Shown here piece after piece: positions 54,803-63,506 of a stretch of 64,000 nt of DNA. The notes under the pieces are model-generated. The model was not told the DNA's origin and made no database searches. It was given only the letters and a program-made list of their open reading frames with translations. The translations under genes and the position numbers were made by a program. The stretch is taken from assembly GCA_019056805.1 (NCBI GenBank), contig DXJG01000002.1, positions 223,103-287,102 on the forward strand. The letters are read 5' to 3'. The DNA is from Candidatus Baldrarchaeota archaeon. Its GTDB lineage: Archaea; Asgardarchaeota; Baldrarchaeia; Baldrarchaeales; DXJG01. How positions within the stretch are numbered: position 1 is the first letter of the stretch; every line of letters starts with the position of its first letter.

Positions 54803-55519
54803 ATGGTTTATGATCCCTTAGAAAAATTAAATGAAATCCGAAAAATTGTTTGCAACGGAAGTAAAAGAAAATACTATAGGTTTAGAATCAGCAAGCAATA
54901 TGCAGGAGATGTTACTGCTGACTGTGTAGGTTGCTTTTTAAACTGCGCCTTTTGCTGGTCTTCTAGAGTAAACAGTAGACCAGCTGAAATAGGTAAATTT
55001 TACTCCGCTGAAAAGGTATTTAAAAAAGTCGTGGAAACAGCCAGACGGAAAAAACTTCATAGAGTTAGATTTTCAGGCGGCGAACCTACGTTATGTATAG
55101 ATCACTTTATTAAAATTGTTGAGCTTTTTGGCGAAAAAGCCCAAGATCTTACTTGCATTATTGAGACTAATGGAATCTTGATCGCTAAGTTTCCAAAACT
55201 GGCAAAACTTTTAGCCAGTTACCCTAACATGGAAGTTAGAGTATCCATTAAGGGATTTGATGAAAAATCCTTTGAAAATATCACAGGAGCAGATGGAAAG
55301 TACTTTTGGTGGCAAATCGAAGCTATCAAAACCTTACTAAAATATGGTGCCTACGCCTACTGTGCAACTATGTGGGAAACAGCGGGACCCAAGGGAGTTG
55401 AGAAACTTATGAGGACTTTATTAAAGCACGGTGTTGCTGGTCTTGAACTTGAATGCCTGTATCGATACGATTTTGTAATGAAGAGAATAAAAGAAAGAGA
55501 AATAAAATTATATGAATAA
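54803..55519 (+). CDS. radical SAM protein
   Basis: Radical SAM enzyme of 238 aa with the cluster motif CFLNCAFCW (C-x3-C-x2-C) and an extra upstream CVGC. The RFSGGEPTLC motif and IETNG follow, as in activase and peptide-modifying types. There is no obvious C-terminal auxiliary cluster, so it could be a pyruvate-formate-lyase-activating-like protein. ATG follows AGGGTG. Its stop overlaps a 27-aa frame that in turn overlaps the peptidase gene. Confidence 0.85.
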   Translation: MVYDPLEKLNEIRKIVCNGSKRKYYRFRISKQYAGDVTADCVGCFLNCAFCWSSRVNSRPAEIGKFYSAEKVFKKVVETARRKKLHRVRFSGGEPTLCIDHFIKIVELFGEKAQDLTCIIETNGILIAKFPKLAKLLASYPNMEVRVSIKGFDEKSFENITGADGKYFWWQIEAIKTLLKYGAYAYCATMWETAGPKGVEKLMRTLLKHGVAGLELECLYRYDFVMKRIKEREIKLYE

Positions 55520-55595
55520 GCTTAAGTTTGTAAAGACGTATAAGGCAATGTCTTTTCAAGAGCTAAATTCTATTTATGTGAATGAGGTGAAGTAA
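55512..55595 (+). CDS. 27-aa bridging reading frame
   Basis: The frame MNKLKFVKTYKAMSFQELN, then SIYVNEVK, begins at an ATG inside the last codons of the radical SAM gene (ATGAATAA overlap) and ends in TAATG, overlapping the next gene's ATG by one base. It contains the AGGTGA that serves the downstream gene. The two overlaps suggest translational coupling, though it could be fortuitous. No homologue recognised. Confidence 0.4.
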   Translation: MNKLKFVKTYKAMSFQELNSIYVNEVK

Positions 55596-56770
55596 TGGAC
55601 CAAAAAATTTTAGATAAAGCCATTAAAACTGTTGATAAAGATAATATTATCTCTATATTGGAAAAATTAGTAAGCATTCCAAGTATAACTGGAATGGAAA
55701 GAGAAATAGGAGAATACATTTTCGAAACGCTAAGCGAATGGGGAATTTCTGTTCAAAAAACTTGGATAGACAAAAAACGATTTAACGTAATTGCTCGTAT
55801 TGGAACTAAAAGCGATAACCCTTCACTTATGTTTAATGGACATATGGATACTGTTTATCCTGAAATAGACAAAGAATCTTTTAATCCTAAAATTATTGAT
55901 GGTAAACTTTACGGATGTGGATCCGTTGATATGAAAGCCGGTCTTTCTGCTATGATGGAAACAGCCAGAATTTTAACTATGTTTGAAAACTACATGGATA
56001 GAGAAACTATTTTTTCCTTTGTAGTCGATGAAGAAAAAGACGGAAAAGGCACGTTGCACTTGGTGGAGTCCGGTATTCGTTCCGATTGGGCTATTGTTGC
56101 CGAACCAACAAATATGAAAATTAGTCCTTGGCAAATAGGCTATCTCGATATTGCTATCACCATCTATGGCAAATCTGTTCATGGATGTTTCCCCAGTAGG
56201 GGAATGAATGCAATATATGGCGCCATAAAGTTTTTAGAAAAGTTTGCTGATTCCGATCTATTTAAGGTTGAAGACAAAGTTTTTGGAAAAGCATCATTTA
56301 ATGTTAATAAAATATTTGGAGGAACAGGGCAACTAATCGTTCCACATGAATGTAGAGTCGAAATAAACATTAACCTTCTCCCAAGTCAAACTGAGGATGT
56401 CGTCGAATCCGAGATAACAAAAATTTTGGAAAATCTCAAAGAAAATGGGGACATCCTTGATTTCAAGATTAGTATGTCGGATTATGGGGCTACTGTAAAA
56501 TTACGCGGCGATGAACTAATCATACGTGCTATTTGTGATGCGTATCAGGAAATTTTAGGTAGCAATCCAGAGTTACGTGTTATGAGATCTTGGACAGATG
56601 CAGAGACTCTAGTAACTAAAGCTAAAATACCAACTATAGTTTTTGGACCGGGGGACATAGTAATTGCGCATACACCAGAAGAACATGTAGTAATTGGAGA
56701 TGTTTTTGACGCAACAAAAATATATTTAGTAACAGCGTTAAAATTATCTTCCTCTAGCAACAATTTATGA
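55595..56770 (+). CDS. M20-family peptidase (ArgE/DapE-like)
   Basis: Zinc-dependent deacylase or carboxypeptidase family of 391 aa. Metal ligands: FNGHMDTV, GCGSVDMKAGLSA and the general-base region VVDEEKDGKGT, plus a C-terminal His in IAHTPEEHVV. The lid domain (about 190-300) is present. Substrates range from acetylornithine and succinyl-diaminopimelate to peptides. ATG after GAGGTGA. It starts just after the bridging frame. Confidence 0.92.
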   Translation: MDQKILDKAIKTVDKDNIISILEKLVSIPSITGMEREIGEYIFETLSEWGISVQKTWIDKKRFNVIARIGTKSDNPSLMFNGHMDTVYPEIDKESFNPKIIDGKLYGCGSVDMKAGLSAMMETARILTMFENYMDRETIFSFVVDEEKDGKGTLHLVESGIRSDWAIVAEPTNMKISPWQIGYLDIAITIYGKSVHGCFPSRGMNAIYGAIKFLEKFADSDLFKVEDKVFGKASFNVNKIFGGTGQLIVPHECRVEININLLPSQTEDVVESEITKILENLKENGDILDFKISMSDYGATVKLRGDELIIRAICDAYQEILGSNPELRVMRSWTDAETLVTKAKIPTIVFGPGDIVIAHTPEEHVVIGDVFDATKIYLVTALKLSSSSNNL

Positions 56771-56899
56771 AGAAATCTATATATGTCATATTATTAATTA
56801 CCTTGTACCCACAAACTGGCAGTTTCCTATCAAATAAATTTACATTAACTAGGTTAGACATAAATTAACCATCTGTATAAAAGGGCGGAGAGGTTTAAT

Positions 56900-57994
56900 A
56901 TGAATATTGAAGGTTACAAGTTTCTTGAAGAACTTGCAAAGGAAGCATCTACAAAGGGTGTTGTTAAAAGAGAAATATCAACCGAAACTGTTAGAAGCGT
57001 TATTCGAGCATTATATAAGTTAAACATTGCTGATTTCTGGACCATTACATCGTTCTCAAGCGAGTACATAATTGACGTTTTCAAAGTCATACTAACATTA
57101 ATGGAAAGAGGTATTATCGAAAAAACCGATACAGATCTACTTACCTTAACTAAAAAAGGTATCCAAGTAACTCAAAAACTCTTAAAAATAAAGCATAAAG
57201 AGTCATTTACATGTCAGACATGCTTCGGAAAAACTATACTTATCAAAGACATGTTTCTACAAGTTTATAAAAAATTCAATGAAATAGTTTCAAAACGCCC
57301 TAAAGTTAAGTTCGAATTTGACCAAGCACCCATACATCCCAGAGATGCCATTAATAGAGTTGTTTTCATGTACGAAAAAGGCGATTTGGAAGGTAAAGAA
57401 ATTATCTTATTGGGCGACGACGATCTTGTTAGTTTAGCCATGGCGCTTACCAGATTACCTGAAAAAGTCACTATCCTAGATGTAGATGACGATCTTCTAT
57501 CCTTTATTAAAAAGATTTCTAAAGAAGAGAAATTAAATATCGAAGTTATAAAACACGATTTAAGATATCCCATCCCAGAAAATTTATCAGGAACCTTCGA
57601 TGTTTTCTTCACAGATCCACCCGATACACTACTTGGATTAATACTATTTGTTTCACGTGGTGTAGAGTCTCTGAGAAAAGACATTAGAAGTGTCGGATAT
57701 TTCTGCATGACTCATGCAGATGCACCACTGGAACGGTGGAAAAAAGCTTTTGACGCAGTTTTACAAATGGGACTGGTTCCAACCGACATTATTCACAATT
57801 TTAATACCTACATAGACCTTGATGTAAGTACCGAAGACTACATAACTGAAGGAATAACCAAGTTTTTCCCTCCCCCCAAAAAGCCCTGGTATAAAAGTTC
57901 TCTAATCAGAGTCGTAAAAGCAGATGAACTCAAACCTAAAATCGAAGGTGTGATGGAAGGGGAGGAAATATACGACTATCTCTTATTTAAATAA
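56900..57994 (+). CDS. bpsA: branched-chain polyamine synthase (N4-bis(aminopropyl)spermidine synthase)
   Basis: Aminopropyltransferase of 364 aa with a winged-helix-like N-terminal part and a methyltransferase-like core. Diagnostic motifs are FDQAPIHPRDAINRV, ILLGDDDLVSLAMAL and FTDPPDTL, as in BpsA, which makes branched polyamines that stabilise nucleic acids in thermophiles. The C-terminal tail ends LLFK. ATG after GGAGAGG. BpsA is mostly found in hyperthermophiles, so it supports a hot habitat. Confidence 0.93.
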   Translation: MNIEGYKFLEELAKEASTKGVVKREISTETVRSVIRALYKLNIADFWTITSFSSEYIIDVFKVILTLMERGIIEKTDTDLLTLTKKGIQVTQKLLKIKHKESFTCQTCFGKTILIKDMFLQVYKKFNEIVSKRPKVKFEFDQAPIHPRDAINRVVFMYEKGDLEGKEIILLGDDDLVSLAMALTRLPEKVTILDVDDDLLSFIKKISKEEKLNIEVIKHDLRYPIPENLSGTFDVFFTDPPDTLLGLILFVSRGVESLRKDIRSVGYFCMTHADAPLERWKKAFDAVLQMGLVPTDIIHNFNTYIDLDVSTEDYITEGITKFFPPPKKPWYKSSLIRVVKADELKPKIEGVMEGEEIYDYLLFK

Positions 57995-58020
57995 GAAAAG
58001 TGAAACCTGAATTCTTTCTT

Positions 58021-58497
58021 TTAACTTAAACTCGCAAGGGATTTTAGTTTTTCCAGCTCCCTTCTCATTTCCCTTTTCAATCGTTCAAAATCACTTGTTT
58101 CCTTCATAGGTCCTACCGTTTCTATTGGTGGTTTAGGTCGAGGTGCAACAGGTATTGTAGGTGCAGATGTAGGTAAAGGTCTTGACGCGGTTATCCTTTG
58201 TTCTAAGGCATCTATTTTTGTTTCTAAGGATGTTATTCTCTGTTTAAGGGATTCTATTATTGGAAATTTTTCAACAATCCTTTCTAAATTTCTTAATCTG
58301 TTGTCTAGGTCATTTAATGCAGAGGTTGTCATCTTTATAAATCCTTCAATAATATTTGCTATCTCTTTAATATCCTTAGGACCCTTTTTCCTAAATAGAG
58401 GAATTACTAATCCCTCCAAGGTAATTTTAAATTTTTCACAAGCGGTTTTAATTCTTACACACATACATTTTATTAAGTTAACATGAGATGTGTGCAA
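58021..58497 (-). CDS. coiled-coil protein, unknown
   Basis: A 158-aa protein: about 30 residues of N-terminus, helical coiled-coil segments (about 60-105, LNDLDNRLRNLERIVEKF and LKQRITSLETKIDALEQRI), a Pro-rich linker (SRPLPTSAPTIPVAPRPKPP) and a charged C-terminal helix. It is probably an oligomeric scaffold; no known family recognised. The ATG at 58497 has no good ribosome binding site, and the second Met at residue 12 is an alternative. Confidence 0.6.
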   Translation of the reverse strand: MHTSHVNLIKCMCVRIKTACEKFKITLEGLVIPLFRKKGPKDIKEIANIIEGFIKMTTSALNDLDNRLRNLERIVEKFPIIESLKQRITSLETKIDALEQRITASRPLPTSAPTIPVAPRPKPPIETVGPMKETSDFERLKREMRRELEKLKSLASLS

Positions 58498-58973
58498 CTG
58501 TCTTAAATGTAGTTATAAATCTTACAATTTAAATTTTCCTAACAAATGAACCTACAAAACAATATCGTAACTAGGATTTAAAACCAAAGTTATACTCAGT
58601 TTTTTATAGTTTTTACAGAAGACAAAACATTTGCTGAACGATTTAATGTAAATTGATAACAACAAAATTAGAGATTTAAATATTAACGTGCCGGGTAATT
58701 TTTCTTCTCAGAACTTATCATACTTTGCATACATAGAAAGATACAAGCCCAAGCTATAATCTTCGTTCTTTAGAACGTTTAATATATCAAATCATATTAA
58801 ATTTGAAAGTAACTATTGTCGCATTAACTTAGCTTAACTTATTAAAAAATATAGATTTAAAACTTAATGGTGAATCTATAGTCATTAATGGATGAGGGAG
58901 AGGACGCATAGAGCCTTGTGTGATACTCAATTTAAAATTAGATAGTAAAAATATGGACACGTGAGTGATGATT
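58498..58973. other. AT-rich intergenic region
   Basis: About 475 bases. A minus-strand frame of 62 codons (58829-59017) overlaps the next gene and has no binding site. I find no RNA gene, repeat or other element. Confidence 0.45.
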
Positions 58974-59936
58974 ATGAAAATAACATATAACAAGGGAATT
59001 TTCATCGAGAATAACAATTTTAGAATCCTCTTAGATCCTGTAGGTTGTCCTTCAAAAAAACCCGACGTAGTATTAGTATCTCACGCGCATAGCGATCATG
59101 CTAGGGGGATTTGGCAAAAACAATTATTGAGCATACCGAAAATCATGAGCCCAGCAACAAGAAAAATACTTGAAAAGAGAAAAGGAAAAACTCTGAAGAA
59201 TGTTATTGAAATTCAAGAAGAAAATGAAATCGAATATAACAATTTAAGAATTTATGCAGCAAGTTCAGGTCATTGTACAGGTTCTCTTCAATTCAAATTC
59301 ACGATTAAAGACATTGACATAGTATATTCTGGTGACATATGCTTGGAGGAAAGAATTATACTTAATAAAGCGGAACAATTAAGTTGTGATATTCTTATTT
59401 TAGAAGCTACATATGGCAAACCTGAATATGTTTTCCCTAAAAGATCAAACCTTTATAGAAATATTTTAGAGTGGTGTAAAAACAATATTGAGACATTTAA
59501 CAAAGCCTTTGTTGGGTGCCGAACACTAGGTACAGCTCAAGAATTAACAACACTATTATCTCTATCTATTCTTGCCACTCCAATTTTCACTCATCCTGCA
59601 ATTACAAAAATAAATAAGGTTCATGAGGAGTTCCATCATAAATTGGGACACTTTATATCCTATTACAATATTAACGATGTTGAAGGTATTATGCTTGTAC
59701 CTCTAAACAGCATTTTTAAAAAAAGTAAGCTTAATACGGGAGTTGCAACTGGATGGGCCGTTAAATCGAGACGATCAGGATATTTTCCCCTCTCTTCGCA
59801 TGCCGACTTTCAACAACTCTTAAATTACGCTAAAAATAGTGGTGCAGAAAAAATCTATACAATATATGGTTTTTCGAATATACTGGCAAGAGAAATTAGT
59901 GAAAGACTGGGAATAGCTTCTCAAAGTCTCAAATAG
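58974..59936 (+). CDS. metallo-beta-lactamase nuclease-like protein (beta-CASP-related)
   Basis: A 320-aa protein with metal motif SHAHSDHARG, GHCTGSLQF, SGDICLEER and LEATYGKPEYVFP. The C-terminal block FPLSSHADFQQLL with a late His and YGF fits the RNA/DNA exonuclease group related to YSH1/SNM1 proteins. ATG at 58974 (or 58965). The LOG-like gene converges and overlaps by eight bases. Confidence 0.85.
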   Translation: MKITYNKGIFIENNNFRILLDPVGCPSKKPDVVLVSHAHSDHARGIWQKQLLSIPKIMSPATRKILEKRKGKTLKNVIEIQEENEIEYNNLRIYAASSGHCTGSLQFKFTIKDIDIVYSGDICLEERIILNKAEQLSCDILILEATYGKPEYVFPKRSNLYRNILEWCKNNIETFNKAFVGCRTLGTAQELTTLLSLSILATPIFTHPAITKINKVHEEFHHKLGHFISYYNINDVEGIMLVPLNSIFKKSKLNTGVATGWAVKSRRSGYFPLSSHADFQQLLNYAKNSGAEKIYTIYGFSNILAREISERLGIASQSLK

Positions 59937-60426
59937 ACTTTTCCAGTAATCTATATGCTTTTTCAACCGCTTCTTTCGGGCTTTCTGCTTCAATAATAGT
60001 TTTATCCCTGATCTTTTTTCCTGAAAGAAGAGTAGCTACTCCTCCAGAAGTTTTAATAGCTATTACTGGTTTTTCTTCAGCAAGAGCTAAGCCTATCTCT
60101 GAAAGTGTTCCAGGGCCTCCTGAAATAGCTATAACAACATCACTAGAATTTACAACAATTAGATTTCTAGCACGGCCTATCCCTGTCGGAATAGCTATAT
60201 CTATATAAGGGTTAGCTTCAGATCTAGATTTACCAGGCAATATTCCAATAGTTATACCTCCATTTTGCTTTGCACCTTTTGCAGCAGCCTCCATCACTCC
60301 TCCCTTGCCTCCACATACCAAAATTCCTCCTCTTTTTGCTATTTCCCTTCCAACTTCTTCCGCTATCTTTCTAATGTCCTCGCTTATTTCTCCATCAGTT
60401 CCAATAACGCCAATAAAATATGGCAT
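59929..60426 (-). CDS. LOG-family / TIGR00725-type Rossmann protein
   Basis: A 165-aa nucleotide-binding protein: VIGTDGEISEDIRKIAEEVGREIAKRGGILVCGGKGGVMEAAAKGA, then SGGPGTLSEIGLAL, the PGGxGT-like motif of LOG/DprA-type proteins (phosphoribohydrolase activity in plant-type LOGs). The canonical catalytic Arg/Glu pair is only partly visible, so the activity is not assured. ATG after GAGGTGA. Confidence 0.85.
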   Translation of the reverse strand: MPYFIGVIGTDGEISEDIRKIAEEVGREIAKRGGILVCGGKGGVMEAAAKGAKQNGGITIGILPGKSRSEANPYIDIAIPTGIGRARNLIVVNSSDVVIAISGGPGTLSEIGLALAEEKPVIAIKTSGGVATLLSGKKIRDKTIIEAESPKEAVEKAYRLLEKSI

Positions 60427-60478
60427 TTAATCACCTCAAATTTAAATTTTCAAATACTTCTTTTCCTTAGGTGCTAAT

Positions 60479-60949
60479 ATGACTATCTTTAACGTCAAAA
60501 TGAGATGGAAAGATCTACTAGATTTCTACGAAAAATTGAAAGACGAAATAGAAGATGTTAAAGGTTACGATTACAGTAAAAATATATGGATTAACAATTT
60601 CCAAAATCTAATGAGAGAATCTACAATTTCACTAATCATATTTAAACTTAAAAGCGGAGATTACATTCATATCCAAATATCACCTGATGTAAAACCGCAA
60701 ATAACTTTAACACGAGAAGATATTGATAAGATTTCTCTCTGGAAAGATTTTTTTAAAACAAATTTAAGTTGGGAAGAGTTAAACTTGCTTAGAAAAGCAA
60801 AAGACCAATTACCTCACAAGTTTTCCCTCGAAGAATTAAAAGAAACCCTTAAAATATTAGATATAGAAGAGGAAGAAGAAAAAGCAGCTAAGAAAACACT
60901 ATATAATAAAATAACCAGCATAATTCAAAAAATTAAAAGGGAAATTTAA
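60479..60949 (+). CDS. hypothetical 156-aa protein
   Basis: Not recognised. It has a beta-rich N-terminal half (KMRWKDLLDFYEKLKDEIED, TISLIIFKLKSGDYIHIQIS) and a charged helical C-terminal half with an acidic run (IEEEEEKAAKK). ATG after AGGTG. It precedes the radical SAM gene by about 20 bases, so co-transcription is likely. Confidence 0.65.
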   Translation: MTIFNVKMRWKDLLDFYEKLKDEIEDVKGYDYSKNIWINNFQNLMRESTISLIIFKLKSGDYIHIQISPDVKPQITLTREDIDKISLWKDFFKTNLSWEELNLLRKAKDQLPHKFSLEELKETLKILDIEEEEEKAAKKTLYNKITSIIQKIKREI

Positions 60950-60971
60950 TTTCAAGCGTCGGTGTATCAAC

Positions 60972-62153
60972 TTGGTTGAAAATTATGATCCAATTAAAGT
61001 TTTAGATGAAAAGAAAGAGTTACTAAAAGAGTTAGAAAAAATAATCGGGCAAACCAACATTAAAAAAGTTAAAGAGGATTCACATTCATATAGAATTCCC
61101 AGACCATGTGGAATAACCGTTCATCCAGGTATTGGATGTCCAAATAAATGTCTTTACTGTTATCTGGTTGATTTCGGGCCTAATTTTCAAACACCAAAAC
61201 CTTACAAATTAAATGGACTTGAAGTTTCTCTTTCTCTACTTTACAACAAATGGTTTGTACCAGGTAAAATGGGGACATTCATAGCTATAGGCAGTGTTTG
61301 CGAACCTTTTCACCCAATTTGCTATGCAAAAACTATCGATTACCTTAAGTCTTTTGCTAAGTACCTAAAAAACCCTATGCAATTTTCAACAAAAGCCTTT
61401 TTAAACGCCGAGCAAGTTAATGAAATTTCTGAAGCTGTTAATAATCAACCTCTTAGTCCTCTCGTTACTATAATAACAATAAAAAACGCCAAAAAACTAG
61501 AACCAAACGTTCCATCACCAGTCAAAAGATTTGAAACCATTTCAAATTTAAGAGATGCTGGTTTCAAACCTATTCTCTTTTTAAGACCAATCATTCCTGG
61601 AATTACTGACAAAGAGTTTGAACAAATTTTCGAAAAAGCATCAAATGCTGGAGCAATAGGCGTCGTTATCGGCACTTTTAGAATTTCCAGAAAAATATTG
61701 GAAAGACTTAAACAAGCTCACATAAATTTGCGTCCCATAAAAGAAAGAGCAATAAAAATTGAAGAGAAACAAATATATTTAAAAGGCAGAGATCTAAAAG
61801 AAACTGCTTTTAAATTAGCTAAAGAATTCAAACTTATACCCTTTAATTCAGCTTGTTGTGCCAATGCTTTCAACGCTTCAGTTCCATGTACAAATGTTTG
61901 CTGGGCGACTAAATTTTGTACAAGTTGTCCCAATAACTGTAAACATCAAGAAATACGCCTTTCAATTGAAAAAATCGATCATATAATTAAAAGAATTCTA
62001 AATGTACAATTAATTGACTTGAAAATAGATAAAAATTATATTAAACTTTTTATTCCGAAAAGCGAATTGAAAGAGATGAAAAGAGAACGAAAAGGCTTTT
62101 TAGAATTACTAAAGACTTTATTACGCAGAAAAATAGAATTTAAGACCATTTGA
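60972..62153 (+). CDS. SPL-type radical SAM protein with Cys-rich C-terminal cluster
   Basis: Radical SAM protein of 393 aa. The cluster C56-x3-C60-x2-C63 (CPNKCLYCY) is followed by GSVCEPFHP and FSTKAFL, as in the spore-photoproduct-lyase-like group. An additional cysteine-rich region carries Cys295, 296, 306, 310, 316, 319 and 323, enough for one or two further Fe-S clusters. It is not a DNA photolyase in an archaeon; the substrate is unknown. TTG start after CGGTG. Genes upstream suggest no pathway. Confidence 0.85.
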   Translation: MVENYDPIKVLDEKKELLKELEKIIGQTNIKKVKEDSHSYRIPRPCGITVHPGIGCPNKCLYCYLVDFGPNFQTPKPYKLNGLEVSLSLLYNKWFVPGKMGTFIAIGSVCEPFHPICYAKTIDYLKSFAKYLKNPMQFSTKAFLNAEQVNEISEAVNNQPLSPLVTIITIKNAKKLEPNVPSPVKRFETISNLRDAGFKPILFLRPIIPGITDKEFEQIFEKASNAGAIGVVIGTFRISRKILERLKQAHINLRPIKERAIKIEEKQIYLKGRDLKETAFKLAKEFKLIPFNSACCANAFNASVPCTNVCWATKFCTSCPNNCKHQEIRLSIEKIDHIIKRILNVQLIDLKIDKNYIKLFIPKSELKEMKRERKGFLELLKTLLRRKIEFKTI

Positions 62154-62196
62154 TAGCTAATAGACACTATTTCAAAGAAATAAAAGAAATTAGATT

Positions 62197-62607
62197 TTAG
62201 CAAGTTTTTTCTTGTAAATATTGAGCCAATAGTTTTCCTCCCGGTGTTAAACACGCTGGTAAGCCTTTGTTGTTTTCATTTCCACCCTGTAATAGACCTG
62301 CCTTTCGTAGTACATTGACGTTCCACTTGACAGTTGAAGGAGGCATCTTCAATTCTTTAGAAATCTTTTCTATCAGAGAATTCAGTGTCATTTTTTCATG
62401 TTGTAGAAGTTTATGTGCCAAAAGCAATAGTTGCTTTTGTTTCTTCGATAGCCTAGTTTCGGCAAGCTTTATGAATACTGTTAAAATTTCTGAAAAATCT
62501 TTGGCAGAAACAGATATGCCTATAGCAAAACTAGTTAAGAACGCAACGCCCTTCTCTAGGTGGAACACAAATTTCGGAAGCCCCTCGCTTCTTCCTGTAA
62601 ACCCCAC
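62197..62607 (-). CDS. small helix-turn-helix protein
   Basis: A 136-aa protein with a winged helix near its end (MTLNSLIEKISKELKMPPSTVKWNVNVLRKAGLL) and an N-terminal helical part with a hydrophobic patch (GVAFLTSFAIGISVS). A regulator of MarR or ArsR type is the likely reading. GTG at 62607 is uncertain, since a stop lies shortly upstream; GTG at 62568 would be an alternative. Its role is unknown. Confidence 0.6.
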   Translation of the reverse strand: MGFTGRSEGLPKFVFHLEKGVAFLTSFAIGISVSAKDFSEILTVFIKLAETRLSKKQKQLLLLAHKLLQHEKMTLNSLIEKISKELKMPPSTVKWNVNVLRKAGLLQGGNENNKGLPACLTPGGKLLAQYLQEKTC

Positions 62608-62708
62608 TAGATTTAGCCATTGTCAGTCACCAATACCCACCTTATATTGCAACCCTTAAAAATTTTTAGGTAAAAATAATTGACAACATACTGTATTAAT
62701 GTAAAGTG

Positions 62709-62819
62709 CTATTCTTGTCTTGGTACCACTCTTTTTATCTCTTCAAGTAACTCTTGGAGATGTTTTTCCAATTTTGCCTTTTGATTTTCTCCTTTAGTTT
62801 CTTCTTTTTTCTCTTCCAT
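62709..62819 (-). CDS. 36-aa charged helical protein
   Basis: A small frame encoding MEEKKEETKGENQKAKLEKH, then LQELLEEIKRVVPRQE. ATG follows an unusually strong AGGAGGG ribosome binding site by seven bases. The second half is an amphipathic helix. No homologue recognised; the binding site is the main evidence. Confidence 0.6.
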   Translation of the reverse strand: MEEKKEETKGENQKAKLEKHLQELLEEIKRVVPRQE

Positions 62820-62927
62820 TGTTGCAACCCTCCTAACTACAAGAGTTAAAAATATGTGAAGTTTTATTTAAAGTTATTTATACATTGCGAATACCACAAA
62901 AGAAAGAAAAGATATTCGTAAGATATT

Positions 62928-63425
62928 TCAAGGTCTTTGCACATATCTTACCACATATCTTAAAACTTGCTCAACAAACTGTTGTTCTTCTCTATTAATA
63001 AAATTAATATCCCAAAAAACCTTTTTTGCCTCATCTAAAAACTCTTGATTATTATAAGCAATAGCTTTTAAAAGTAGAAGAGTAAAGCGAAATACTGGTT
63101 GTCTTTTTGCTTCATCCCTACGATCTACTTTTTCCAAAAATTTTGCTAGCAAGTTTGCTGCTTTTATCGGCTTTGCTACCATTAATATGGCTAAAGCTGC
63201 ACAACAAGCATATAAAGTTGCTACCGGAATGAGATCCATTTCAAGATATTTTTTAGCAGCCATCTTATATTCTTCTACCTTCGATAGGTAAATTTCAAAC
63301 CGTTTTTCACTTATCACTGGGTCTTCAATAATTACAGGGCTCAGTATTCTTTTCCCTTTTTTTAATTGCTCTAACTTCTTTGAAAGTTCTTCTATGACCT
63401 CTTCGTCTAACCCTTTATATGTCAC
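62928..63425 (-). CDS. hypothetical helical protein
   Basis: Not recognised. The 165-aa product is all-helical, with a hydrophobic middle (AAKKYLEMDLIPVATLYACCAALAILMVAKPIKAANLLAKFLEKV) that resembles a TPR or small helical bundle, and charged ends. GTG after GGTG. It is divergent from the PHP-domain gene. Confidence 0.6.
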   Translation of the reverse strand: MTYKGLDEEVIEELSKKLEQLKKGKRILSPVIIEDPVISEKRFEIYLSKVEEYKMAAKKYLEMDLIPVATLYACCAALAILMVAKPIKAANLLAKFLEKVDRRDEAKRQPVFRFTLLLLKAIAYNNQEFLDEAKKVFWDINFINREEQQFVEQVLRYVVRYVQRP

Positions 63426-63506
63426 AATCTAACACCGTTTGATTCTTAAGTGGAAAATGAGATTTAAGTTTAATTATTATCATGTAGAAAAGCAAGGTGC
63501 GGTAGC

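Noticed and set aside
58829..59017. 62-codon minus-strand frame before the metallo-beta-lactamase gene
   Set aside because: It overlaps the start of a confident gene, lacks a binding site and has AT-driven hydrophobic composition.
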